Assembly: GCA_000597885.1 (NCBI GenBank) | Contig: CP004371.1 | Coordinates: forward strand, 5,968,001 to 6,032,000 | Direction: 5' to 3' | Source: Flammeovirgaceae bacterium 311 | GTDB lineage: Bacteria > Bacteroidota > Bacteroidia > Cytophagales > Cyclobacteriaceae | DNA length: 64,000 nucleotides | Shown here: piece after piece, positions 27,595 through 36,613 of the stretch | How the letters are laid out: each line of letters starts with the position of its first letter | How positions within the stretch are numbered: position 1 is the first letter of the stretch | Made by a program: the position numbers and the translations under genes | The notes under the pieces: model-generated | Seen by the model: only the letters and a program-made list of their open reading frames with translations | Told to the model about the DNA's origin: nothing | Databases searched by the model: none

Positions 27595-28017
27595 CGCCCC
27601 TGCTGGATCGTTGCAAAACAACTCCAGCTTTGCTGGCTGATTCTATATGCTGTACAAGGTTTAATTTTCATCATACAGGGTTTCTGTTTGGTTGGTGGCT
27701 GAAACCCTATTTGTGCAAAGTCCAGTACTGATTTTCCAACTGGTTTATGTTTTCGCCTTCAATTCAAGGTTGGTTGGTTACTTAGATAAGAAAGAGGAAA
27801 TTTTATAAAGTTGAAATAGATCAGTACTGGCTTTCCTTTTCATGGATGCATTATATACAACAAGGGAAATCACTCATTTTTGGATATTTTCCAGGGCAAA
27901 CTTTAATAAACTTAACGAAATCAAAGACTTTGTTGTAGCGTGACTTCGATGGTTAAAGGAGAACTTATTTGAAGCCTCTTAATCTAAACCTGTATCAGAG
28001 CATTTTCAAAATTATAC
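27595..28017. other. Gene-free interval inside the ribose locus
   Basis: 423 bp with no convincing frame on either strand, no tRNA-like fold and no clear consensus promoter. It is long for an intra-operon gap, so the glycoside hydrolase genes downstream may have their own promoter. Confidence 0.5.
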
Positions 28018-29058
28018 ATGACCTACATGAAGCCTAATTATTTTAAATTATATGTTGGTGAAATGCTCTCTCTGATCATGATAACTTTTGCCTGCATAAG
28101 TTGGCAAGCGCCTGCTGTGCTTTTAGAATCAGATTCTAAAGGCAATAACCCCATTTACCTGGCAGACCCTACTATTTTCTTCCATGATGGGACTTATTAT
28201 CTGTATGGAACCGGGGGGCATAATGCCAATCAGGGCTTCCAGGTCTATACTTCTACGGATATGCACGCATGGGAAGGACACAAAGGTGCACATGGCGGCT
28301 ATGCTTTGAGAAAAGAAGATGTATATGGGGATAAGGGTTTCTGGGCACCACAGGTATTTCAGTATCAGGATAAGTTTTATATGGCTTACACGGCCAATGA
28401 AAACATTGCTATTGCTATGAGCGACAGCCCGTTGGGGCCATTCACCCAGGCAAGTAAAACACCTTTGGCTGCCCCCGTAAGACAAATCGACCCTTTTGTT
28501 TTTATTGATGAAGATGGAAAAAAATATTTGTACCATGTACGCTTGACCGAAGGCAACAGAATTTTTGTAGCGGAAATGGAAGATGACTTATCAGGCATAA
28601 AGCCAGAAACACTGCAAGAAATCATAACTGCAGAGGCAGGCTGGGAAAATACAGCAAATGCCGATTGGCCAGTTGCTGAGGGCCCAAGTGTGTTAAAGCA
28701 CAACAAGCTGTACTACCTCTTTTACGCGGCAAACGATTTCCGGAATCCTGATTATGCTGTTGGATATGCTGTTAGTGATACCCCCTTTGGACCCTGGAGA
28801 AAATATTCAGGTAATCCCATTCTAAGTAAAGCTACTACTGGGGAGAACGGCTCCGGGCATGGGGACTTTACCATCGGTAATCAGGGGCAGCTGTATTATG
28901 TGTTTCATACGCATTACTCAACCAATAGGGTAGGCCCAAGAAAAGCAGCTGTGGTGAAAGCCCGGTTTAAAGCTCCTCCACAGCAAAGTTATGCTGAGGA
29001 CCAACTGGTTATGGATGCGGAGAGTTTTTATTTTTTACAGGCTGAGAAGGAAATGTAA
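28018..29058 (+). CDS. GH43-family glycoside hydrolase
   Basis: 346 residues; ATG codons at 28018 and 28027 are both plausible starts ahead of a hydrophobic export signal. The five-bladed propeller of GH43 is recognisable, with the catalytic triad in place: base D50 (IYLADPTIF), pKa-tuning D158 (RQIDPFVF) and acid E221 (VAEGPSVLK). GH43 enzymes cleave alpha-L-arabinofuranosides, beta-xylosides or related pentosides. In this locus it probably releases a furanoside side chain from the imported or surface-bound oligomer. Confidence 0.9.
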   Translation: MTYMKPNYFKLYVGEMLSLIMITFACISWQAPAVLLESDSKGNNPIYLADPTIFFHDGTYYLYGTGGHNANQGFQVYTSTDMHAWEGHKGAHGGYALRKEDVYGDKGFWAPQVFQYQDKFYMAYTANENIAIAMSDSPLGPFTQASKTPLAAPVRQIDPFVFIDEDGKKYLYHVRLTEGNRIFVAEMEDDLSGIKPETLQEIITAEAGWENTANADWPVAEGPSVLKHNKLYYLFYAANDFRNPDYAVGYAVSDTPFGPWRKYSGNPILSKATTGENGSGHGDFTIGNQGQLYYVFHTHYSTNRVGPRKAAVVKARFKAPPQQSYAEDQLVMDAESFYFLQAEKEM

Positions 29059-29068
29059 GCCAGTGGCC

Positions 29069-29100
29069 AGAGGCCATGTTTTAACAGCAAAGCCTCTTTT
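29069..29100 (+). terminator. Candidate terminator after GH43
   Basis: AGAGGC at 29069-29074 pairs with GCCTCT at 29092-29097 and is followed by T-rich sequence. The stem is short and the loop long, so it may be weak. Confidence 0.45.
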
Positions 29101-29136
29101 TATAATTTATATCATGATTTAAACTTTTATAGAGCA

Positions 29137-30327
29137 ATGAAAAAACAACCGTTCAGCATATTGCTGCTACTCACAAGTCTGTTGTTTTACACATGTACAT
29201 CAAACATATCGGAGCAGGCAATAGGAGAACAGCACGAACACAATGCCGTGCAGCCCAGAGAAGTCTGGAGTAAGGAGAAAGCCAACAGCTGGTATGAAGA
29301 ACAAGATTGGCTGGTGGGGAGTAATTTTAATCCCAGCACCTCTATTAATCAGCTGGAAATGTGGCAGGCGGAAAGCTTTGATACAACCACCATTGACAAA
29401 GAACTTGGCTGGGCAGCAGATATGGGAATGAACAGCATGCGGGTGTATCTGCACGACCTTCTTTGGATACAGGATTCTACCGGCTTCTTAGAAAGACTGG
29501 ATACCTTCCTGAAGATTGCCGATCGTCATCAGATCAAGCCTATGTTTGTACTGTTCGATTCCTGCTGGGACCCATTTCCTGCCTTAGGTGAGCAACGGGA
29601 GCCTAAACCGCATGTGCATAATTCTGGTTGGGTTCAAAGCCCCGGTGCCAATGCGCTGCAAGATTCATCGCAATACCCCCGGCTAGAACGCTACGTAAAG
29701 GGTACTGTGGGGCGTTTTGCTGATGATGAACGTGTGCTCTCTTGGGATGTATGGAATGAGCCTGATAATACAAACGATAGAGCTTATGGTAAAGTAGAAC
29801 TAAAAAACAAGGTGGAGTACGTACTTCCTTTGCTGGAAAAGTCTTTTATCTGGGCCAGGTCTGTTAACCCTTCGCAGCCTTTAACCTCGGGGATCTGGCT
29901 GGGAGATTGGTCTACTCATGATGGTCTTTCACCCCTGCAAAAACTACAGATAGAACAATCGGATGTTATCTCCTTCCACAACTATGATACCCCTGAAGAA
30001 TTTGAGAAGCGTATTAAGTGGCTGCAAAGATATGACAGGCCCCTGCTTTGTACAGAATATATGGCACGACCAAACGGCAGTACTTTTCAGGGCTTTTTAC
30101 CGATTGCCAAAACGTATAATGTGAGTATGTATAACTGGGGTTTTGTAGATGGTAAAACACAAACCAAATATCCCTGGGACAGCTGGGATAAACAGTACAC
30201 AGCTGAGCCTGAACTGTGGTTTCACGAAGTACTCAGGCAAGACGGTACACCTTACAAACCTGAAGAAGTAGCCTTGATTAAGGAACTCACAACTACTGCA
30301 AACGAAGCTGTTCTAACCCATGACTAA
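29137..30327 (+). CDS. Clan GH-A glycoside hydrolase lipoprotein (cellulase-like)
   Basis: 396 residues with lipobox LLFYTC. A TIM-barrel glycosidase of the GH5/GH2-like clan is indicated by the acid/base motif DVWNEP (E208) and the nucleophile strand LLCTEYM (E307), plus the early NSMRVYLHDLLW strand. The substrate is not determined; annotated relatives are called cellulase-like or 1,4-beta-xylanase-like. It is encoded between the GH43 gene and the second ADP-ribosylglycohydrolase gene and probably works at the cell surface on the same glycan. Confidence 0.85.
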   Translation: MKKQPFSILLLLTSLLFYTCTSNISEQAIGEQHEHNAVQPREVWSKEKANSWYEEQDWLVGSNFNPSTSINQLEMWQAESFDTTTIDKELGWAADMGMNSMRVYLHDLLWIQDSTGFLERLDTFLKIADRHQIKPMFVLFDSCWDPFPALGEQREPKPHVHNSGWVQSPGANALQDSSQYPRLERYVKGTVGRFADDERVLSWDVWNEPDNTNDRAYGKVELKNKVEYVLPLLEKSFIWARSVNPSQPLTSGIWLGDWSTHDGLSPLQKLQIEQSDVISFHNYDTPEEFEKRIKWLQRYDRPLLCTEYMARPNGSTFQGFLPIAKTYNVSMYNWGFVDGKTQTKYPWDSWDKQYTAEPELWFHEVLRQDGTPYKPEEVALIKELTTTANEAVLTHD

Positions 30328-30479
30328 GGCCGCAGACGTTTTTGCAGCCTTTCCATAACTGGTGGTGATTTAGTATTTAGACGTTCAGGATGATTTCTCC
30401 TGGATGCACGAATGCATTATTCTATAACCAGCTATGAAATAATTTATCATATGCTGCTTTGAACATAATTTTAAGTGAT

Positions 30480-32060
30480 ATGACAATTTCTAAAGAGATA
30501 CCTTTTGTAGCAATACTGGCGCTTTGTGTGACAGGATGTGTGCAGAACCCAAAAACAGCTGTGGAAAGTCCGGATGCTACCAAGACAATAACGCTAACCA
30601 AAGCTGAATTACAAGATAAAATCAAGGGAGGCTGGGCGGGCCAGACCATAGGAGTGACCTTCGGTGGTCCAACAGAGTTTCGCTTTCAGGGGACTTTTAT
30701 CCAGGATTATCAGCCGATAGTCTGGTACGATGGCTACCTGAAAGAAACCATGCTTGGCTGGCGGGACCTTTATGATGATATTTACATGGACATGACGTTT
30801 GTTGATATCATTGATCGGGTAGGATATGATGCACCTGTCGATTCCTTTGCAAATGCTTTTGCCACCGCCGGTTATAACCTATGGCATGCCAACCAGGCAG
30901 CACGGTACAACATTCTCAATGGAATCAAAGCACCAGCCTCTGGCCATTGGCTAAATAACCCGCATGCCGATGACATTGATTACCAGATAGAAGCAGATTA
31001 TTCAGGCCTGATGAATCCGGGAATGCCCAATTCAGCATCTGCCCTCAATGACAAAATAGGGCATATCATGAACTATGGTGATGGCTGGTATGGAGGTGTG
31101 TACGTTGGCGCCATGTATTCGCTGGCCTTTACGTCAGATGATGTCAATTATGTGGTGACAGAAGCTTTGAAAACCATTCCGGAACAAAGTCAATTCTACC
31201 AGTGCATCAATGATGTAATCAACTGGCATCAGCAATACCCAAATGACTGGAAACAGGCCTGGATGGAAATAGAAAGGAAATGGGCAGCAGATATAGGTTG
31301 TCCCGATGGCGTTTTTCATCCTTTCAATATCGATGCAAAGGTCAATGCTGCTTATATCGTATTAGGTTTATTGTATGGCAACGGAGATTATACCAAAACC
31401 CTTGAAATTTCTACCCGGGCAGGGCAGGATTCTGACTGCAATCCTTCCTCGGCAGGAGGTATTTTAGGAACGATGATGGGGTATAGCCAAATCCCAGCTT
31501 TTTGGAAAATGGGGTTGGCGGAAATTGAGGGGATGGATTTTCAACATACTACCATGTCTTTGAACAAGGTGTATGATGTTAGCTATAAGCATGCCCTGGA
31601 CATGATTAAAATGAATGGTGGTGCAGTGCATGATTCTACTGTTGTCATCAACGTACAGACGCCGCAGCCAGTAAAGCTGGAACAAAGCTTTGAGGGCTTG
31701 CATCCAGTTGCCAAAATTACCAAAGTCAAAAATGACCAGAAAGAAATCACCTTTGATTTTGAAGGAACAGGCTTTGTGTTGAAAGGCGTCGCCGCTAAGA
31801 AAAGCCGGGATTTGCCAGAATATGTGTTCGAAACCGATTTGTATATCGATGGTGAGAAAGTTGAATCTTCATCAAAACTCCCGACCAGTTTCAGAACACG
31901 CAAGCACGATATCTTTTGGAAGTATCAGCTTCCAAAAGGAGAGCATAGTGTAAGAGTTGTTATCAAAAATCCTAATGATAACTATGAAGTGAGAACCTGG
32001 GAATATCTGGTCTATTCAGATGAGGCTGCCAACACAGCTCATGCAGAAAAGGTTGAATAG
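30480..32060 (+). CDS. ADP-ribosylglycohydrolase-family lipoprotein, copy 2
   Basis: 526 residues from the ATG at 30480, which gives a lipoprotein signal with lipobox CVTGC; a longer in-frame start lies at 30459. It aligns end to end with the copy at 26020: GGWAGQTIGVTFGGPTEF, NNPHADDIDYQIEAD and STRAGQDSDCNPSSAGG are shared, and the same beta-sandwich extension follows. Copy 1 has a cleavable signal while this one is lipid-anchored, so the pair may act in different compartments (periplasm or medium versus membrane surface). Differences are spread along the length, so the duplication is not recent. Confidence 0.88.
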   Translation: MTISKEIPFVAILALCVTGCVQNPKTAVESPDATKTITLTKAELQDKIKGGWAGQTIGVTFGGPTEFRFQGTFIQDYQPIVWYDGYLKETMLGWRDLYDDIYMDMTFVDIIDRVGYDAPVDSFANAFATAGYNLWHANQAARYNILNGIKAPASGHWLNNPHADDIDYQIEADYSGLMNPGMPNSASALNDKIGHIMNYGDGWYGGVYVGAMYSLAFTSDDVNYVVTEALKTIPEQSQFYQCINDVINWHQQYPNDWKQAWMEIERKWAADIGCPDGVFHPFNIDAKVNAAYIVLGLLYGNGDYTKTLEISTRAGQDSDCNPSSAGGILGTMMGYSQIPAFWKMGLAEIEGMDFQHTTMSLNKVYDVSYKHALDMIKMNGGAVHDSTVVINVQTPQPVKLEQSFEGLHPVAKITKVKNDQKEITFDFEGTGFVLKGVAAKKSRDLPEYVFETDLYIDGEKVESSSKLPTSFRTRKHDIFWKYQLPKGEHSVRVVIKNPNDNYEVRTWEYLVYSDEAANTAHAEKVE

Positions 32061-32162
32061 GCGTTGATCTAAAAATCAGCTTCACGAATAAAAAAGGATT
32101 TCTGTGAACGCAGAGGATAAAATTCCTGACAGGTTTACTCTAAAAATTTGAAGAAACAGATT

Positions 32163-34562
32163 ATGTTTAAGTGCTTGAGGATCATCTTATTTTTATGTTG
32201 TTTTTTATTTGGATCACTGGTTGTAGTGGCACAACAAAAGCAGCCAACAGATTATGTAGATCCCATGATAGGCAATTCTGATTCGCGCTGGATGCAGTTT
32301 CCTGGTCCTTCCATGCCTTTTGGCATGGTTAAACTTAGCCCGGATAACCAGGGGGATGTCTGGCGGGGAGGTTATGAGTATAAAATCAATGAGATCATTG
32401 GTTTTAGTCATATCCATAGCTGGACAATGGGAGGCCTGCTTACCATGCCTGTTACCGGACCTTTACAGACTACTCCCGGAGAGGAAAATAAGCCAGAAAC
32501 AGGTTATCGTTCCCGCATGCGTCACACGCAGGAAGAGGCATCACTAGGATATTATTCAGTTTTCCTGGAGGACTATTCAATCAAAGCAGAATTAACCAGC
32601 ACGACCCGAACTGGATTTCAGCGCTACACCTTTCCGGCCTCTAACAGCGCACGCATTCTATTTGATCTTAGAACTGGCTCGGAGTATCCTTATGAATTAC
32701 GCTGGGCGTCTATCAGAAAAGTAAATGATTATGAGATAGAAGGATTCTCAACGCAGTCTTCCTATGATGAACCCACCAATCTGCTCAATGATTATACCGT
32801 TTACTTTGTAGCAAAAGTCGATAAACCGCTTAGATCTTTTGGCACATGGGTAAACGATAGGATCGATTCAGTATCCTCCATTGGCTGGGGGCGGGGCGAT
32901 GTGGGCGCTTACATGAATTTTCAGACACAGGAAGGTGAGATAATTCAGTTAAAAACAGCCATATCTTATGTAAGCATGGAGCAAGCCAGAAAAAACCTGC
33001 AGGCAGAATCTGAACCTTTCGGCTGGAACTTTGCTGCTGTTCAGGAAAATGCAGTTGATGAATGGGCCAAAATCCTGAATACTATTGAAGTAGTGGGTGG
33101 TACTGAAGAGGATAAGCGTAAATTCTATACAAACCTCTACCGTGCCTACAGTGGCAGAACTATCTTCAGTGATGCTGATGGAAAGTATGTTGATATGAAT
33201 GAGCAGATTCAGCAACTTGAGGATCCCACTTCACCGATGTATGGCTCCGATGCCTTCTGGAATACTTTCTGGAACCTCAACCAACTCTGGGCATTAGCAA
33301 CACCAGCTATAACCAATAAGTGGGTTAAATCCCTGCTTGAATATTATGACAAAGGTGGCTGGTTACCCAATGGCCCTCCGGGTGTAGAGTATTGCGATAT
33401 TATGGGCGCTCAACATGAGGTGCCCTTTATTGTCAGTGCCTACCAAAAAGGGATACGTAACTACGATATTGAAAAAGCTTACCAAGCCATCAGGAAGACC
33501 TTAGATGTGCAGGGTACTGCACACCCCTCCGGAGGATTAGTGGGGAATAGGCAGTTAAATGTGTACAAAGCATTGGGATATGTGCCTTTCGGACCAAGCT
33601 CACACCATAATGTTTTCGGCACCACCTACGAAGGCCCAACTTCCAATACCCTGGAATATGCTTTCGATGATTGGAATGCTGCTCAGATGGCAAAATCACT
33701 GGGCAAGACAGAAGATTATGAATATTTTACCAGGAGGGCCTACAACTACAAGAACGTTTTTGATTCTGTTACCAAATTTGTGCGGCCCAGGTACAGCAAC
33801 GGAGAATGGCTGAAAGAATTTGAACCGGTAATCAAAGACAGAGAATCCACCAGCTGGTCGTGGCTTGGCTCTGGTTTTGTAGAAGGTAATGCCTGGCAGT
33901 ATACCTGGATGGTACCCCATGACATGAACGAACTGGTGCAGATGATCGGAAGAGAAGCGTTCAATGAAAGGCTGAACAATGGATTTTTGCAATCACAAGA
34001 AAGCAACTTTAGTCCGGCAGGTGATCGCTTTTCAGCGGCCTTTATCAACCATGGCAACCAGCCTAATATGCAGGCGGCATACCTTTTTAATTACAGTGGA
34101 AAGCCCTGGCTTACACAATACTGGGTAAGGGAGATAATGAACAGATATTATGGGGCTACTCCAGAACATGGCTGGCCTGGCGATGAGGATCAGGGCCAGG
34201 GAGGAGCCTGGTTTGTCATGAGTGCCATCGGTCTCTTTGAAATGGATGGTGGGGGTGCCACAGAACCGATCTATGAGATTGGAAGTCCCTTGTTCGAAAA
34301 GATCACTATTCATCTGGATAACCAATATTATCCAGGCAACACCTTCACCATTGAAGCTAAAGGGGTGTCCGCCAGCAATCGATACATACAATCAGCCACC
34401 CTGAATGGAAAAAAATTAACAAAGCCATGGTTTTATCATGCTGATTTGGTGAAGGGAGGAAAGCTTACTTTGATGATGGGAAGCAAACCTAACAAAATGT
34501 GGGGGAGCAAACCAACAGATGCACCGCCTTCCATGTCAACTATAGGTCGTGTTGACAAATAA
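32163..34562 (+). CDS. GH92-family alpha-mannosidase-like glycoside hydrolase
   Basis: 799 residues from the ATG at 32163, with an export signal MFKCLRIILFLCCFLFG; a TTG start five codons upstream is possible. GH92 landmarks are YVDPMIGN, GPSMPFGMVKLSPD, GFSHIHSWTMGG, the central YSGRTIFSDADG, and the C-terminal HGNQPNMQAAYLFNYSG and PGDEDQGQGGAWFVMSAIG that carries the catalytic acidic pair. GH92 enzymes are calcium-dependent exo-alpha-mannosidases. One in a ribose-type locus suggests the natural ligand may be a mannosylated or phosphoglycan-like molecule rather than simple ribosides. Last gene of the locus. Confidence 0.9.
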   Translation: MFKCLRIILFLCCFLFGSLVVVAQQKQPTDYVDPMIGNSDSRWMQFPGPSMPFGMVKLSPDNQGDVWRGGYEYKINEIIGFSHIHSWTMGGLLTMPVTGPLQTTPGEENKPETGYRSRMRHTQEEASLGYYSVFLEDYSIKAELTSTTRTGFQRYTFPASNSARILFDLRTGSEYPYELRWASIRKVNDYEIEGFSTQSSYDEPTNLLNDYTVYFVAKVDKPLRSFGTWVNDRIDSVSSIGWGRGDVGAYMNFQTQEGEIIQLKTAISYVSMEQARKNLQAESEPFGWNFAAVQENAVDEWAKILNTIEVVGGTEEDKRKFYTNLYRAYSGRTIFSDADGKYVDMNEQIQQLEDPTSPMYGSDAFWNTFWNLNQLWALATPAITNKWVKSLLEYYDKGGWLPNGPPGVEYCDIMGAQHEVPFIVSAYQKGIRNYDIEKAYQAIRKTLDVQGTAHPSGGLVGNRQLNVYKALGYVPFGPSSHHNVFGTTYEGPTSNTLEYAFDDWNAAQMAKSLGKTEDYEYFTRRAYNYKNVFDSVTKFVRPRYSNGEWLKEFEPVIKDRESTSWSWLGSGFVEGNAWQYTWMVPHDMNELVQMIGREAFNERLNNGFLQSQESNFSPAGDRFSAAFINHGNQPNMQAAYLFNYSGKPWLTQYWVREIMNRYYGATPEHGWPGDEDQGQGGAWFVMSAIGLFEMDGGGATEPIYEIGSPLFEKITIHLDNQYYPGNTFTIEAKGVSASNRYIQSATLNGKKLTKPWFYHADLVKGGKLTLMMGSKPNKMWGSKPTDAPPSMSTIGRVDK

Positions 34563-34638
34563 GCCATTTTGGAGGGATGATTAAAAGTGTTATAAAAACA
34601 GAAGGGGTAGAATACAATGGGGTTGTAAGGCTGTAGTA

Positions 34639-34664
34639 GCGTTAATTAACGTTAATGTTAACAG
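34639..34664. repeat. Dispersed near-palindrome, site 1
   Basis: Contains TTAATTAACGTTAATGTTAAC, the core of a ~26-bp near-palindrome that recurs at 38681, 52741, 57087 and 59070. Here it lies between the GH92 gene and the convergent HD gene, at the border between the ribose locus and the accessory region. Confidence 0.7.
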
Positions 34665-34692
34665 ATCTGAAGAGTCAGTAAGTAATTTTCAA

Positions 34693-35127
34693 CTACTGAT
34701 TTTTCAACTCAACCAGCCGTCGATAGGCATTCAGGTATTTGTTGAGCCTGGTCACATCTTTTTCGGTGATGATGGGTAAGCGGCGAATGTCCAGGTTATC
34801 TCTTAGATCATTAATCTTTACTGAAACTGCCAGACGGTTGCCTACTATCCGGTCTATGAACGCATCGTAATCTTCGGTTTCAGATGTTTTGGTGACACAG
34901 CGTAGGGCATCTATAATTTCAGAAGAAAAGCCTTCCCTGGCCAAGTCTTCAAAGGTCCAGGAGGTATCTTCCACCAGGTCGTGCAGCACACCACATATCT
35001 TTTCTTCCTCGTTCTTCCCCAGGTTCATGACGCGAAAGAGGTGCTCTACATAGGGGCTGCCTGTTTTATCAACCTGGTCTTTGTGTGCGACAACGGCAAT
35101 TTCAATTGCTTTTTTAAGAGTGGACAT
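34693..35127 (-). CDS. Small HD-domain hydrolase ((p)ppGpp hydrolase-like)
   Basis: 144 residues. An HD metal-binding pattern is visible: AHKDQVDKTGSPYVEHL near residues 12-30, then GVLHDLVEDTSWTFEDL with the H-D pair and a following E-D. This is the layout of the small alarmone synthetase/hydrolase-type and MESH1-like HD proteins without a synthetase domain. It may hydrolyse (p)ppGpp or another nucleotide; function is inferred. A decayed paralog lies at 13835-14085. Confidence 0.8.
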   Translation of the reverse strand: MSTLKKAIEIAVVAHKDQVDKTGSPYVEHLFRVMNLGKNEEEKICGVLHDLVEDTSWTFEDLAREGFSSEIIDALRCVTKTSETEDYDAFIDRIVGNRLAVSVKINDLRDNLDIRRLPIITEKDVTRLNKYLNAYRRLVELKNQ

Positions 35128-35222
35128 AGTAGGTGCTTTATGTTCTTAGAGGATGAAAGGATGTTATGAAGTATTTATTAGTAATGATGAATTCTTCAGT
35201 AGTTAATAGCTATAGTATACTA

Positions 35223-35693
35223 TCAAAACCCTAGCTCCCTCTTCTTTTTGTTGATCAGGTCACCCGCCTCGCTGAAATCTTTGGTGAAACCGGCGATATG
35301 GAAACCGGAACGCCCTGTTGTAAAGAGAAAGTAGTCATCATAGCCCTTAATTCTAAGCTTGTACAGGGGTGGGAAAATGAAGTAAATCAGATTTACCGAT
35401 TCAACGCCTATCCAATTAACCAAAAGTTCCTCTTTGCCATCCTTGATTCGGATGGCCTGTTTTCCGATTTCCACCATCACATAGCTGTCTTTGAAATAAA
35501 GGAATGCAAGAATCGCTAAACAGCCACATAACAGGATGATCAGCGAAAGCCAGGGGTCCAGCTTTACTGCTTCACCATTTACTGTAGCAGATTCAGGATT
35601 GAAGTAATTCAGGACCGGAAAGCTTATCAGGAGTGCTCCGATGATGAGTGGTAGGTACTTAAACCCATAGTAGGTTTCCTTGCTGCTTTCCAT
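35223..35693 (-). CDS. Two-TM protein with PH-like C-terminus, duplicated module copy A
   Basis: 156 residues. Two N-terminal hydrophobic segments (LPLIIGALLISFPVL; LSLIILLCGCLAILAFLYF) are followed by a ~75-residue beta-rich domain (MVEIGKQAIRIKDGKEELLVNWIGVESV) reminiscent of bacterial PH-like domains. No function known. It belongs to a four-gene divergent module repeated at 61313 onward; this gene and its copy are the most diverged pair of the module. It lies 27 bp downstream of the secreted-protein gene, in the same direction. Confidence 0.75.
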   Translation of the reverse strand: MESSKETYYGFKYLPLIIGALLISFPVLNYFNPESATVNGEAVKLDPWLSLIILLCGCLAILAFLYFKDSYVMVEIGKQAIRIKDGKEELLVNWIGVESVNLIYFIFPPLYKLRIKGYDDYFLFTTGRSGFHIAGFTKDFSEAGDLINKKKRELGF

Positions 35694-35720
35694 TAATTGT
35701 ATTTTAGCCTATGAAAATCA

Positions 35721-36392
35721 TTAGAATCTCACTGGATATGCCATCCATGTAGCTACCGCTTGGCCATCTTCAATTCTTGGGTAGTAGAGTTCTTTCCCAT
35801 CGAGTGCTGCAGAGATAATAGGATCTTGTAGCCTTTTACTGTTAATATTGATCTCTCTTACAGTACAGACGCCAGAAGCAATAATATCCAGCTGTATGTA
35901 GAGGAGTGCTCCTTTATATTTCATGCTTAGCCGGGCTAGCTCCTGTTGTGTCAGCGTCTGAATCAGGTATTCTCTAAAATCTAAGCCTGCAGGTTTAAAT
36001 TGCTGGTTTCTGTTGCCAGCCCCTGCATTGTCTAGTGAATCTGCTTTAGTGCTGGTACGTTCCAAAACGTCCATGCCAAAGTGTTTTCTTAGTAGTGCCT
36101 TGAGATGGGAGTTATAACAGTCTTCAAAAAAATGTTCCAGCAATGTCACATTTACGCCAAAGTCAGATTTAAGTACTTTTTGTTGGGTTTTGCTGTGGAG
36201 AGATGGCTTTAGCTTAAGGGTATAATTGTTTGACAGAAAATCATTCTCTGCCAACATCATTTCTTCCTTACAGGCTTTGTCAGTCGAATCGGGTTCAAAT
36301 GATTTAAAGAAAAGACCATTGTCCTGGGCCCACAGGCTGTTTGATAACAGTAAGCATAAATAGGCTGAAACAATTTTTATAAAGCATTTCAT
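35721..36392 (-). CDS. Secreted protein with TonB-C-like end, module copy A
   Basis: 223 residues with a signal peptide (IVSAYLCLLLSNSLWAQ). The C-terminal ~70 residues (GALLYIQLDIIASG ... ISAALDGKELYYPRIEDGQAVATWMAYPVRF) resemble a TonB C-terminal-type beta-alpha-beta fold as used in Bacteroidota periplasmic proteins, though no transmembrane anchor remains after cleavage. Function unknown. Nearly identical to the protein encoded at 61813-62487. Divergent from the RDD gene across a 221-bp gap. Confidence 0.75.
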   Translation of the reverse strand: MKCFIKIVSAYLCLLLSNSLWAQDNGLFFKSFEPDSTDKACKEEMMLAENDFLSNNYTLKLKPSLHSKTQQKVLKSDFGVNVTLLEHFFEDCYNSHLKALLRKHFGMDVLERTSTKADSLDNAGAGNRNQQFKPAGLDFREYLIQTLTQQELARLSMKYKGALLYIQLDIIASGVCTVREININSKRLQDPIISAALDGKELYYPRIEDGQAVATWMAYPVRF

Positions 36393-36565
36393 ATGCTGAA
36401 GTTCATGCTACTCTTAGATCTGTTGGATACCTGATGGTAATCTAAAAGAGAACATCCTAACATAAGTTACTTTAATATAGAAAGCAACATGCAGAGGACA
36501 AGTAGCTGCATTATGTAGTGTAAGAGTTATAGATTATTGGTGATTGTATATTGTTGTATTGCAAC

Positions 36566-36573
36566 TATCTTTG
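36566..36573 (+). promoter_or_regulatory. Candidate -7 element for RDD/YcxB pair, copy A
   Basis: TATCTTTG fits the Bacteroidota -7 consensus TAnnTTTG, 40 bp upstream of the RDD start codon. The same octamer is conserved at 62661-62668 in the duplicated module. A clear -33 TTTG was not found. Confidence 0.4.
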
Positions 36574-36613
36574 TTTATCAGGTGACCTAGTGCTATCTAT
36601 TCGAAAAACACCT

